Below, piece by piece: positions 16,796 to 23,802 of a stretch of DNA of 26,479 nt. The notes under the pieces are model-generated. The model searched no databases. It had not been told where the DNA came from and worked only from the letters and a program-made list of their open reading frames with translations. Within the stretch, counting starts at the first letter, position 1. Each line of letters opens with the position of its first letter. The position numbers and the translations under genes are program-made. Source of the DNA: Anaerolineae bacterium (GTDB lineage Bacteria > Chloroflexota > Anaerolineae > 4572-78 > NAK82); contig JAUVRU010000001.1 in assembly GCA_030597485.1 (NCBI GenBank), positions 1-26,479 on the forward strand, read 5' to 3'.

Positions 16796-17725
16796 TCACC
16801 AATCCTGAGCCGGCGGCCCACCCGGAAAAACGCGCATCTGTTCCAGATACTCCTGCAAGCTCTCTGTGCCTTGGGACGCAGCTTCCAGAAGCTGTCGGGC
16901 TTGCTCTTGCGTTAGGCCATGCACTTGCTGTGGCTGGCCCTGCGGTTGTTGGTCCTGCTGACTCTGTTGCTGGTCATTCTGTTGACCATCTCCCTGTTGA
17001 TCCTGCTGATCCAGCTGTCGGTCATCCTGTTGATCGCCTTGTTGCTGGTCTTGCTGATCCCGCTGTTGGTCATCCTGTTGATCGCCTTGTTGCTGATCCT
17101 GCTGTTGGTCATCCTGCTGTTGGTCATCCTGCTGACCATCTTGCTCTTGATCCTGCTGCTGGTCATCCTGCTGATCGTCCTGTTGCTGGTCCTGTTGATC
17201 CTGCTGTTGGCCATCCTGTTGATCGTCTTGTTGCTGGTCCTGCTGATCGTTCTGTTCTTGGTCGTCTTGTTGCGGGTTCTGGCACTGCTGCGGTTCTTGT
17301 TCTTGCTGCCGCCGCAGGGCCAGTTCCAGGTTGTGTTTGGCATCCACGTCAGCAGGATTCGCGCGCAGCGTCTCTTTGTAGGCCTCTATGGCCGACTCAA
17401 ACTGCTGGGTGTTGTAGAGAGTATTGCCCAGGTTATAGAAGCTGTTCTCGGTCAGATCGCCCTGAGCATCGAGCAAGGCTCGCTGGAATTGCCCTTGACT
17501 CTGCTCGTAGTCTTCCTGGCGGTAGTGGACGTTACCCGCGTTGTAGGCAGGCTCGGGCGAATCCGGCAGGTCGGCTTGAGCGTCCAGATAAGCGGTCAGG
17601 GCCGCTTCGTAATCCTGGTTGGCAAATGCCTCGTTGCCATCGTTGTTCACTCGCTCTGCCGAACGACCACAAGCGGTCAGGGCCAGGGCGATGAAGAGAA
17701 GAACAATTAGAAATGGGTTTCTCAT
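16796..17725 (-). CDS. batC: BatC-like TPR lipoprotein with long Gln/Asp tract
   Basis: A 309-aa lipoprotein. The signal peptide ends in lipobox LTAC (Cys19). Three tetratricopeptide repeats cover about residues 27-133 (NDGNEAFANQDYEAAL, YNAGNVHYRQEDYEQSQ, FYNLGNTLYNTQQFESAI). Residues about 140-267 are almost only Gln, Asp and a few Gly, Arg, Glu and Asn, in a DQQ/DDQQ rhythm. The end (GLTQEQARQLLEAASQGTESL) is the conserved short helix found at the C-terminus of BatC-type proteins, where the Q-rich linker is usual but shorter. It should be a membrane-anchored scaffold partner of BatA/BatB. A strong ribosome site (AGGAGG) lies inside the end of batB, only one base separates the genes, and the start at ATG 17725 is certain. 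Confidence 0.88.
   Translation of the reverse strand: MRNPFLIVLLFIALALTACGRSAERVNNDGNEAFANQDYEAALTAYLDAQADLPDSPEPAYNAGNVHYRQEDYEQSQGQFQRALLDAQGDLTENSFYNLGNTLYNTQQFESAIEAYKETLRANPADVDAKHNLELALRRQQEQEPQQCQNPQQDDQEQNDQQDQQQDDQQDGQQQDQQDQQQDDQQDDQQQDQEQDGQQDDQQQDDQQQDQQQGDQQDDQQRDQQDQQQGDQQDDRQLDQQDQQGDGQQNDQQQSQQDQQPQGQPQQVHGLTQEQARQLLEAASQGTESLQEYLEQMRVFPGGPPAQDW
16925..17308. repeat. Repetitive Gln/Asp codon tract within batC
   Basis: About 128 codons dominated by CAG/CAA and GAT/GAC (minus strand) form imperfect repeats of 9-24 bases. It creates a Leu-rich open frame on the opposite strand. Confidence 0.8.
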
Positions 17726-17726
17726 C

Positions 17727-18947
17727 CTAGGAACCTCCTACTTGATTGTTTGCCAGTCTGCCTTTCAGCAGATGGGCACTGCCGTGGGTCAAAGTCGGAC
17801 CACTGCTCACGTGGTCCTGGGACCGCGTACCCTCTGGGTACGAGGCCAGACTCTGATTGCTGACTGTCGACTGTTGGCCGCTAGCCGTTGATTGCGCTGT
17901 CTCGGCACGGCTCCGGCGGCGGAACACTGAACGTGCAGTGCGAGACTTCTGCTTGACGCGATCCGGGATCAGCTCCCTTGCGATCATGGCAGTCAAGGCG
18001 ACCAGCAAGAAGACCTGAAACCGTTCAATCCCTCGAGTCTCGAATTGAGAGGACAGTGCAGCCTTCTGAAGTTTGTTCAGTTCGGAAACCAGGGCGTCCA
18101 GCTCATGTCCATCGGCACTGGCGCGATAGTACTGGCCATTGCCGATCTGAGCGATCCGTTGCAGCGTGGTTTCATCCAATCTGGAGAGGACCACTTCCCC
18201 CTGTTGATCCTTCTTGAACCCCGTCACCTCACCCTCACCATTGTATACCGGGATCGGTTCGCCCTCCGGCGAGCCAAAGCCGATGGTGTAAAACACGACA
18301 CCTTCGTCGGCAGCCCGTTGGGCAGTATCCAGGGTGTCAGTATCGAAGTCCTCCCCGTCGGTGACAAGGACAATCACCTTCTGGCTGGCCAGATTGGGGT
18401 CGAGGCCGGTCATAGCTGTGCGGATGGCGTCGCCAATCGCAGTACCTGGCTTTGAGATCACACTGGGCCTGGCACTGTCCAGAAAATCGCGGGCTGTGGC
18501 ATAGTCGGAGGTGAGCGGGAATTGGATAAAGCTGGCCCCCGAGAAGAGTACCAGGCCGACTTCGTCACCACCCAGCCGATTCATCAAATCCGCGATCTCC
18601 AGCTTGGCTCGACTCAGGCGGTTAGGCTTGATATCCTCAGCCAGCATGCTTTGCGACACATCCAGGAGCACCATCACTTGGACGCCCTGTTGCTCAACGA
18701 CTTGCACCTCGCTGCCCCACCGAGGGCGGGCCAGTGCCAGAATCAGGAGAGCCAGTACCAGAAACCATAGCCACATTTGCCACTGACGGCCTCGCCAGTT
18801 GACAGTGGCGCTCAACTTCTCCACCAAAGCCGGATCCCCCAGCCGGGACGTGGCCGCCTGTTTGCGCCGGCTCGCCCAGAGCACGAAGAGAAACACAGCC
18901 GGGAGTAGAATTAAGCCATACAAGAACGCAGGTTCAGCAAAGTTCAT
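17727..18947 (-). CDS. batB: BatB-like von Willebrand factor A membrane protein
   Basis: A 406-aa protein from ATG 18947 (MNFAEPAFLYGL), chosen because the family starts with this PxFL helix and AAAGGA lies eight bases upstream. The frame is open to 19013, but that stretch is translated heptamer repeat. Membrane helices lie at about 8-24 and 58-73, the vWA domain at about 88-300 with an intact metal site (Asp96-x-Ser98-x-Ser100, Thr169, Asp197), and a last membrane helix at about 310-325. This is the BatA/BatB layout, with the vWA domain on the outer side. Residues about 335-406 are an abnormal tail containing AQSTASGQQSTVSNQS, from the heptamer repeat at 17852-17893. batC follows after one base. 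Confidence 0.88.
   Translation of the reverse strand: MNFAEPAFLYGLILLPAVFLFVLWASRRKQAATSRLGDPALVEKLSATVNWRGRQWQMWLWFLVLALLILALARPRWGSEVQVVEQQGVQVMVLLDVSQSMLAEDIKPNRLSRAKLEIADLMNRLGGDEVGLVLFSGASFIQFPLTSDYATARDFLDSARPSVISKPGTAIGDAIRTAMTGLDPNLASQKVIVLVTDGEDFDTDTLDTAQRAADEGVVFYTIGFGSPEGEPIPVYNGEGEVTGFKKDQQGEVVLSRLDETTLQRIAQIGNGQYYRASADGHELDALVSELNKLQKAALSSQFETRGIERFQVFLLVALTAMIARELIPDRVKQKSRTARSVFRRRSRAETAQSTASGQQSTVSNQSLASYPEGTRSQDHVSSGPTLTHGSAHLLKGRLANNQVGGS
17852..17893. repeat. Tandem degenerate heptamer array (GCTGACT family) at the 3' end of batB
   Basis: Six 7-bp units: TCTGATT, GCTGACT, GTCGACT, GTTGGCC, GCTAGCC, GTTGATT. Read in the batB frame they give STASGQQSTVSNQS, nearly the same peptide as the array inside the glycosyltransferase gene at 3516-3564. 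Confidence 0.7.
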
Positions 18948-18962
18948 CGTAACCATCCTTTG

Positions 18963-19004
18963 GGTGATACGTGATGCACAGTTCGTAAGGCGCAAGGCGT
19001 GATG
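18963..19004. repeat. Degenerate heptamer array (CGTGATG family) in the batA-batB spacer
   Basis: Units GGTGATA, CGTGATG, CACAGTT, CGTAAGG, CGCAAGG, CGTGATG in the 150-base spacer between batA and batB. Translated upstream of batB it yields HHALRLTNCASRITQ, a non-gene peptide. Confidence 0.7.
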
Positions 19005-19097
19005 TATCTGCACTGCCTCATCTTCGGCCTTTTTGCATCATCATTGTCGCCTTTCTTTCGTCTACACCTTTGCGCTTCACAGCCTGGTGTCTTGAGC

Positions 19098-20105
19098 TCA
19101 CGGAGTTCTCCTGAACACGGTTTGTCGCAGAAACATCTCGAGCAAGAAGATCAACAGGGCGGGAAATAGTAGCCACACCGCCAGCTCTTTGTAGCGAGTA
19201 TAGGTGTGCACCTCAACCTGAGACTTCTCCAGAGTGTTGATCTCATCGTAAATCTGTTTGAGGCCGGCAGTGTCTTCAGCTCGGAAGTAGAGGCCGCCCG
19301 TGGCATTAGCTATCGCCTGCAACGTTTCCTCATCCAGTGCACTCTCCTGGTAGATGACATCCTTTCGGCCGACAGCATCAACAATAGGTACAGGCACCTG
19401 ACCAGGACGTCCCATGCCAATGGTATATACTTTGATGCCCAGTGTCTGTACCGCTTCCGCCGCTGTCAGTGGATCAATTTGACCGGCGTTGTTGACGCCA
19501 TCGGTCAGCAAGATGACCACCTTGCTCTTGGCCTCGGAGTCCTTGAGCATGTTAGCCGCGTTGGCCAGCCCCATACCGATGGCGGTGCCATCCTCAACCC
19601 CCACGTCGGTGGCCAAGTCTGTCTGTTTCAACAGGCGTAGCAACACATTATGGTCAACCGTCGGCGGGCATTGGCTGAAGGCATTTCTGGCAAAGACCAC
19701 CAGACCGACTTGGTCGTATTGTCGCTCCCGGACAAAATCACTGATAACCTCCTTGGCCGCCTCCAGCCGGTTCTGTGGCTCGAAGTCGAGAGATGCCATA
19801 CTGCCCGAAATATCCAGCGCCAAAGCGATATCCACCCCTTCGCCCTTGCCAACCTCGCGGGCTTGCCCTGTTTGGGGTCGGGCAGCGGCTATGATGATCA
19901 GGGCAATTGCCAGAAGTCGCAGCATCGGCAACATAGGTCGTAAATAGAGCCGCCAGGAGCGTGTCAGATTGGCCACCAGGCTGGTATCAGCAAAGCGTAA
20001 GCCGGCGGGGCGCCATTGCCTTCTGATCACGAACGGCCAGACGGCCAAGACAGGCACCAAGACCAGCAGGCTCAGAAGCCAGGGCGCTTCAAGTCGAAAG
20101 ATCAT
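19098..20105 (-). CDS. batA: BatA-like von Willebrand factor A membrane protein
   Basis: A 335-aa protein with the BatA layout: N-terminal helix (8-27), second helix with AIALIIIAAARPQ (65-78), vWA domain from about residue 90 with a complete metal-ion site (Asp98-Ile-Ser100-Gly-Ser102, Thr174, TDG at 201-203), and a C-terminal membrane helix (308-326) ending in a short basic tail. The opening FRLEAPWLLSLLVLVP is the conserved first helix of Bat/aerotolerance proteins. vWA domains of this family are the likely clients of the MoxR ATPase encoded upstream. The start ATG (20105) overlaps the stop of the previous gene (ATGA type), so translation is coupled. Confidence 0.92.
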   Translation of the reverse strand: MIFRLEAPWLLSLLVLVPVLAVWPFVIRRQWRPAGLRFADTSLVANLTRSWRLYLRPMLPMLRLLAIALIIIAAARPQTGQAREVGKGEGVDIALALDISGSMASLDFEPQNRLEAAKEVISDFVRERQYDQVGLVVFARNAFSQCPPTVDHNVLLRLLKQTDLATDVGVEDGTAIGMGLANAANMLKDSEAKSKVVILLTDGVNNAGQIDPLTAAEAVQTLGIKVYTIGMGRPGQVPVPIVDAVGRKDVIYQESALDEETLQAIANATGGLYFRAEDTAGLKQIYDEINTLEKSQVEVHTYTRYKELAVWLLFPALLIFLLEMFLRQTVFRRTP

Positions 20106-21136
20106 GCGGTTACCTCCACGTTTCTCTCACTCTGGTCAGGCCATTGATCAACCCGATGATCAGAGATAGATGTTGGCAAGGCAGCTGGCGTCTCCACTTC
20201 TGGCACAGGCCTGGTCAGATCCACCATATTGCGGGCCTGGATGATGAACTGACGTGCGACCCTAGTCTCGGGAAAGAACTTGGCAAATTTGACAAAGTCG
20301 CTCTCCATAAAAAGGTCGAGGACCCGGCGGGCGTGTTCGGGCGCGATATCAGAGTCCCTCACAGCCAGCTTCAGCTCCCAGGTGGTTCGGTCGAAGGCCC
20401 GAACACTAAGTTGCTTCTCCAGATATTGCCGGAGGCCATCGGTCACCAGCGTGTAGTACTCTTTAGGGCGCCCCTGCTCCATTAGACGCAACCCCTCAAT
20501 CCGGGTCAGTTCATCGTAGGCTGCCTGATAGGGAGGGCGGTTGTCGACAACGAGCGATGGGGCAAGCTGCCTCTTGGTCAGCAGCCGGCGGTAGATCAAC
20601 CAGCCAACACCGGCCAAGAGCGCGGCCAAAAACAAACCGGCCAGTATCCAGGGCCACGCAGGTGGCACATCCAACAATGCCTGGGGTTTGATGTCCCGTA
20701 GCTCAGTGTCTTCCTCTGCCAACACGGAGAGCACAGTCAACGATACCGGTGGCGTCGTTTGCTCGGTAGTCTTGCCAGCGGTGTCGCCAATGGTAATGGG
20801 AAGAGCTGGCGTTTGGAATGAGCCGGGGGCAAACAAGGTGACCTCGATGGTTTCTCGAGTGGTCTCACTGCCGTCGTCGTTGGGGATGGTTTCGGGCTGG
20901 GATTGCGAACGAACCTCAAAGTCGCCCCAAGCTTGTTCCAGTTTGGGGATGATGACCTGATAGCCTGCCGGATGCCTGACCTCAAGCGTCAGTTTCACGG
21001 GGTCGCCCACTGTGAGTTCACTCTTTCCGGCGGTGAGCACAACACTGACATCGCCTTGTGCTTGCGCCGGCAAGACGAAAAGTGTCAACAGGGCAATGGC
21101 GGCGAAGCATTGGATCAATAGGTGTTTTCTGTTCAT
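20102..21136 (-). CDS. BatD/DUF4381-like membrane protein of the Bat locus
   Basis: A 344-aa protein with a signal peptide (residues 4-27, ending AQAQ), an extracytoplasmic beta-sandwich (about 28-138, SELTVGDPVKLTLEVRHP), one membrane helix (about 160-182) followed by basic residues, and a cytoplasmic helical domain (YQAAYDELTRIEGLRLMEQGRPKEYYTLVTDGLRQYLEKQL) that matches DUF4381-type segments. It seems a shorter BatD relative fused to a DUF4381-like tail. The position between DUF58 and batA is standard for this protein in MoxR clusters. A start at ATG 21136 with AAGG-rich leader is plausible. It shares the first-domain theme with the larger batD downstream, so this locus has two BatD-type proteins. 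Confidence 0.75.
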   Translation of the reverse strand: MNRKHLLIQCFAAIALLTLFVLPAQAQGDVSVVLTAGKSELTVGDPVKLTLEVRHPAGYQVIIPKLEQAWGDFEVRSQSQPETIPNDDGSETTRETIEVTLFAPGSFQTPALPITIGDTAGKTTEQTTPPVSLTVLSVLAEEDTELRDIKPQALLDVPPAWPWILAGLFLAALLAGVGWLIYRRLLTKRQLAPSLVVDNRPPYQAAYDELTRIEGLRLMEQGRPKEYYTLVTDGLRQYLEKQLSVRAFDRTTWELKLAVRDSDIAPEHARRVLDLFMESDFVKFAKFFPETRVARQFIIQARNMVDLTRPVPEVETPAALPTSISDHRVDQWPDQSERNVEVTA

Positions 21137-21156
21137 CGTGATGGCCTTCTTGCCTT

Positions 21157-22044
21157 TCAGTGTCGAATGCGTTGGGTTCGCTTGTCAAAGAAGAGCGTCA
21201 GAGCGGACACATAGTCTTGGTCGGTGTCGATGTCGATGCGATCGACGCCAGCGTTGGTTATCACGCTGTTCTTAGCGCCTTCAAGCTGAGTAACCTGCTG
21301 GGAGAACGCATGGCGCCAGGCTCGGCTGCTGGTATCTACCCAGACCAGTTCACCCGACTCGGCGTCTTCCAGAGCCAACACACCCACACCAGCAATGTCC
21401 GTTTCCAGAGGGTCGTGCAAGTCAATGGCAACCACGTCGTGCTTACGATTGGCCATAGACAGGGATTTTCGATAGCTTTGCGGGTCGACCAGGAAGTCTG
21501 AGCTCAGAAAAACGATGGTGCGCCGTTTGAGGATTTGGTTGATCGTGTCCAGAGCCAGTTTGATGTCTGTGCCGCGTCCTTGCGGTTCAAAAGCCAGCAA
21601 ATCCCGAATCAGGCGCAGCACGTGGCGGCGTCCCTTGCGAGGCGGAATGTAGAGCTCTATCCTGTCGGTGAAGATCAGCAATCCAACCCTGTCGTTGTTC
21701 GTTGTCGCCGAGAAGGACAAGACGGCGGCCAACTCGGCGGCCAACTCTCGCTTGAACCGTTTCACCGAGCCAAAATCGCCTGAACCGCTGGCATCAACCA
21801 CCAACATAACGGTGAGCTCTCGCTCCTCCACATAGCGTTTAACGAAGGGCTGGCCCATCCGCGCTGTCACGTTCCAATCAATGGAGCGAACTTCGTCGCC
21901 GGGATAGTAGGGGCGTACCTCGTCAAACTCCATGCCCAGTCCTTTGAAGACAGAATGATACTCTCCTGCAAATCTATCGTTCACCAGTCGACGGGTGCGA
22001 ATCTCAATTCGCCGGATCTGTTTCATCAAGTCTGTTGATAGCAT
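21157..22044 (-). CDS. DUF58 family protein with vWA-like fold
   Basis: A 295-aa protein with the DUF58 signature GLGMEFDEVRPYYPGDEVRSIDWNVTAR (residues 36-62), followed by a vWA-like domain with DASGS (84-88) and a second acidic site in VFLSSDF. It is cytoplasmic; no membrane segment is visible. DUF58 proteins nearly always follow a moxR gene and are believed to link the ATPase to the membrane-bound vWA proteins. The next gene begins 20 bases downstream; the 228-base spacer upstream (to moxR) is described separately. The first ATG (22044) is used; ATG at residue 7 (MKQIRRIEIRTRRL) would also suit the family. Confidence 0.92.
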   Translation of the reverse strand: MLSTDLMKQIRRIEIRTRRLVNDRFAGEYHSVFKGLGMEFDEVRPYYPGDEVRSIDWNVTARMGQPFVKRYVEERELTVMLVVDASGSGDFGSVKRFKRELAAELAAVLSFSATTNNDRVGLLIFTDRIELYIPPRKGRRHVLRLIRDLLAFEPQGRGTDIKLALDTINQILKRRTIVFLSSDFLVDPQSYRKSLSMANRKHDVVAIDLHDPLETDIAGVGVLALEDAESGELVWVDTSSRAWRHAFSQQVTQLEGAKNSVITNAGVDRIDIDTDQDYVSALTLFFDKRTQRIRH

Positions 22045-22102
22045 AGTTTATTCATCCTAGTTCTTGATCAATGAACTGCTTGTCCATCGAGCAAGACAAT
22101 TG

Positions 22103-22261
22103 GGAACTGGACTCTGGCGTTTTCCGTCTTGTCCTGGGGTTACTAACCTATGAAGCAAGGCATCCTCATGGGCTAGCATCCCCTGGAGAAGCAGTCTCTT
22201 GCGCGCCCTTCTGCATCTGACGCGAAGCGTGCAGACTGCACGATTCGCCAGGGTCCAGTTG
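22103..22261. repeat. Spacer inverted repeat with nested hairpin (moxR-DUF58)
   Basis: A 16-base arm at 22103-22118 and its complement at 22246-22261 match at 14 of 16 positions and frame about 127 bases. Nested next to the right arm, 22222-22248 forms a 13-bp stem with one mismatch around a single central base (GCGAAGCGTGCAG / CTGCACGATTCGC). There is no T-run, so it is not a classical terminator. The spacer holds no gene. Confidence 0.6.
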
Positions 22262-22272
22262 GGAATTTGGAA

Positions 22273-23265
22273 TCAGGGCACTTCTGCATAGTCCAAAATT
22301 CGCTGGACGATGTCGGCGCTGGTCACATTCTCCGCTTCGGCTTCGTAGCTGATGATGACGCGGTGACGCAGCACATCGGGAGCCACTTGTTTGATGTCCT
22401 CGGGGGTGACAAAGCCGCGCCCTCTGATGAAGGCATGCGCTCGGGCGGCCGATACCAAATAGATGCCAGCGCGGGGCGACGCCCCAAATGAGATGTAGGG
22501 CCGCAGTTCCGACAAGCCGTTATTGTCTGGGTGGCGTGTGGCCAAAACCAGACTGAGGACGTAATTCTTGATCTTGTCATCGACGTAAATGCGGCGCACT
22601 ACGTCCCTGGCATGCAGCAGCTGGGCCCGTTCAATGACAGGTTTGACGGGCGGCAAGGGATCACCGGTCATTCGGTCGATAATCTGCCGCTCCTCGGCGG
22701 GCGTCGGATAGTCAACGATCGTCTTCAACATGAATCGGTCTACCTGGGCCTCCGGCAGGGGATATGTACCTTCCTGCTCGATAGGGTTCTGGGTAGCCAA
22801 TACGAGAAAGAGGTCGTCCAGGCGATAGGTGGCGTCACCGATGGTGATTTGGCGCTCTTGCATGGCTTCCAGCAGAGCGCTCTGCACTTTCGCCGGGGCC
22901 CGGTTGATTTCGTCGGCCAGGATGATATTGCCGAAAATCGGCCCCCGATGAACCGTAAACTCACTGGTTCGGGGATTGTAGATTTGGGTACCAATCAAGT
23001 CAGCCGGCAGCAGATCAGGTGTGAACTGGAGCCGGGAGAAATCGGCCTGAATGGCCTGGGCCACGGTTTTCACCGCTAGCGTCTTGGCCAGGCCCGGCAC
23101 GCCTTCCAGCAGAATGTGGCCGTCTGCCAGCAGCGCAATCAAAACGCGCTCCACTAATGTTTCCTGGCCGACTATCACTTCATTGACTTCGACCAGAACG
23201 TCGCGCAAAAAGAGTGCTTCTTTTTCCACTTGCTCATTGAGTTGTTGAATGTTGGTGCTGTCCAT
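22273..23265 (-). CDS. moxR: MoxR family AAA+ ATPase
   Basis: A 330-aa ATPase of the MoxR group. It has Walker A GVPGLAKT (55-62), Walker B IILADEINRAP (114-124), sensor 1 LATQNP (156-161), the arginine-finger region PEAQVDRFML (171-180) and the C-terminal lid with SFGASPRAGI. MoxR proteins act as chaperone-like remodelers that insert cofactors into, or mature, vWA partner proteins; here BatA, BatB and DUF58 are the obvious partners. ATG 23265 is chosen because AAGGAGGT lies eight bases upstream; the in-frame ATG at 23283 would include that ribosome site within the gene. It is the first gene of the locus and has a well-formed promoter with a direct-repeat operator. Confidence 0.96.
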   Translation of the reverse strand: MDSTNIQQLNEQVEKEALFLRDVLVEVNEVIVGQETLVERVLIALLADGHILLEGVPGLAKTLAVKTVAQAIQADFSRLQFTPDLLPADLIGTQIYNPRTSEFTVHRGPIFGNIILADEINRAPAKVQSALLEAMQERQITIGDATYRLDDLFLVLATQNPIEQEGTYPLPEAQVDRFMLKTIVDYPTPAEERQIIDRMTGDPLPPVKPVIERAQLLHARDVVRRIYVDDKIKNYVLSLVLATRHPDNNGLSELRPYISFGASPRAGIYLVSAARAHAFIRGRGFVTPEDIKQVAPDVLRHRVIISYEAEAENVTSADIVQRILDYAEVP

Positions 23266-23347
23266 GGCAAGAACCTCCTTCATGGGTATCAGAGAATTGT
23301 TTCGTTATTCTTTGTCTCGACTTGACCAGGTCGTTGTTGCTGGCAAT

Positions 23348-23377
23348 AGTATAGCATTGAGAAGCGCCTGCTGTCCT
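23348..23377 (-). promoter_or_regulatory. Candidate promoter of the moxR-bat locus
   Basis: On the minus strand an extended -10 TGCTATACT (TATACT at 23353-23348) lies 18 bp from AGGACA (23377-23372), which matches the -35 consensus at four positions. The expected start of transcription is near 23341, giving a leader of about 75 bases before ATG 23265. Confidence 0.6.
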
Positions 23378-23403
23378 TAAGCCGGCTTTAAGATAACCTT
23401 AAG
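23377..23403 (-). promoter_or_regulatory. Three 11-bp-phased CTTAA boxes (PhoB/OmpR-type operator candidate)
   Basis: On the plus strand TTAAG occurs at 23377, 23388 and 23399, exactly 11 bases apart; on the minus strand the units read CTTAAGGTTAT, CTTAAAGCCGG, CTTAAGGACAG. The last unit overlaps the -35 box of the moxR promoter. Direct repeats at 11-bp pitch abutting -35 are the hallmark of PhoB/OmpR-family activators. Confidence 0.5.
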
Positions 23404-23715
23404 CGATGCTGAGCAGCCGGATGCGGACTTGTTGCTCCCAACGCGGTGACCAAAGCCTGGTCGGGATAGGTAGCCGCCTGCCCATCCACCAGATTGGGAT
23501 AGCGTGGAAGGGGATGCCGGCTGTCCGTGGGGGGATACTTCCGGCCGTTAACTGATCCTGCAAGGATCATCTCACCCAACACCCGCTGGCTGCGCCCAGA
23601 TTGTTGTTCGCACCGCTACGAGCGTCGACGTAGGGCGGCTTTCCATAGCCGCCGCGCCTTGGACGACATATGTACCCACCAAGATGAAATACCCCAACTG
23701 ACCCGGAGCGTCGAT
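23404..23715. other. Non-coding divergent spacer with two perfect hairpins
   Basis: This part of the 537-base moxR/530-aa-gene spacer shows no convincing gene. It has two perfect inverted repeats: TGATCCT-GCA-AGGATCA (23553-23569) and GGCGGCT-TTCCAT-AGCCGCC (23634-23653). Neither has a following T-run. The second resembles a dispersed palindrome; the first could be an operator or transcript structure. A 64-codon minus-strand frame here has no recognisable product. Confidence 0.5.
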
Positions 23716-23744
23716 TTGTCAAATCAAGCGAAGACTGCTATACT
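23716..23744 (+). promoter_or_regulatory. Candidate sigma-70 promoter of the three-gene plus-strand cassette
   Basis: TTGTCA (23716-23721), 17-bp spacer, then extended -10 TGCTATACT (TATACT at 23739-23744). The -35 box matches consensus at five of six positions and the -10 at five of six. It lies about 59 bases upstream of GTG 23803. Confidence 0.65.
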
Positions 23745-23802
23745 TGCCACCTTGACACGAAACCATCATGAGATACATCCTCGATCTGGGAGATCTATCC
23801 CC

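Noticed and set aside
16919..17710. Plus-strand frame of 263 codons, almost only Leu, Ile and Val
   Set aside because: It is the mirror of the CAG/GAT-rich Gln/Asp tract of batC. The real gene on the other strand has a lipobox, TPRs, ribosome site and operon context.
18948..19013. Upstream extension of batB (peptide HHALRLTNCASRITQ)
   Set aside because: This is translated intergenic heptamer repeat; the family start and ribosome site support ATG 18947.
23388..23582. Minus-strand frame of 64 codons starting at GTG in the moxR/cassette spacer
   Set aside because: It has a protein-like look (PRYPNLVDGQAATYPDQAL) but no known family and only a poor ribosome site, and it ends across the operator-like boxes of moxR. 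It could be a gene remnant; evidence is too thin to call.
23527..23802. Upstream extension of the 530-aa protein
   Set aside because: The extension would begin well before the candidate promoter, crosses a perfect hairpin, is Arg-rich and shows no domain. GTG 23803 has a ribosome site.
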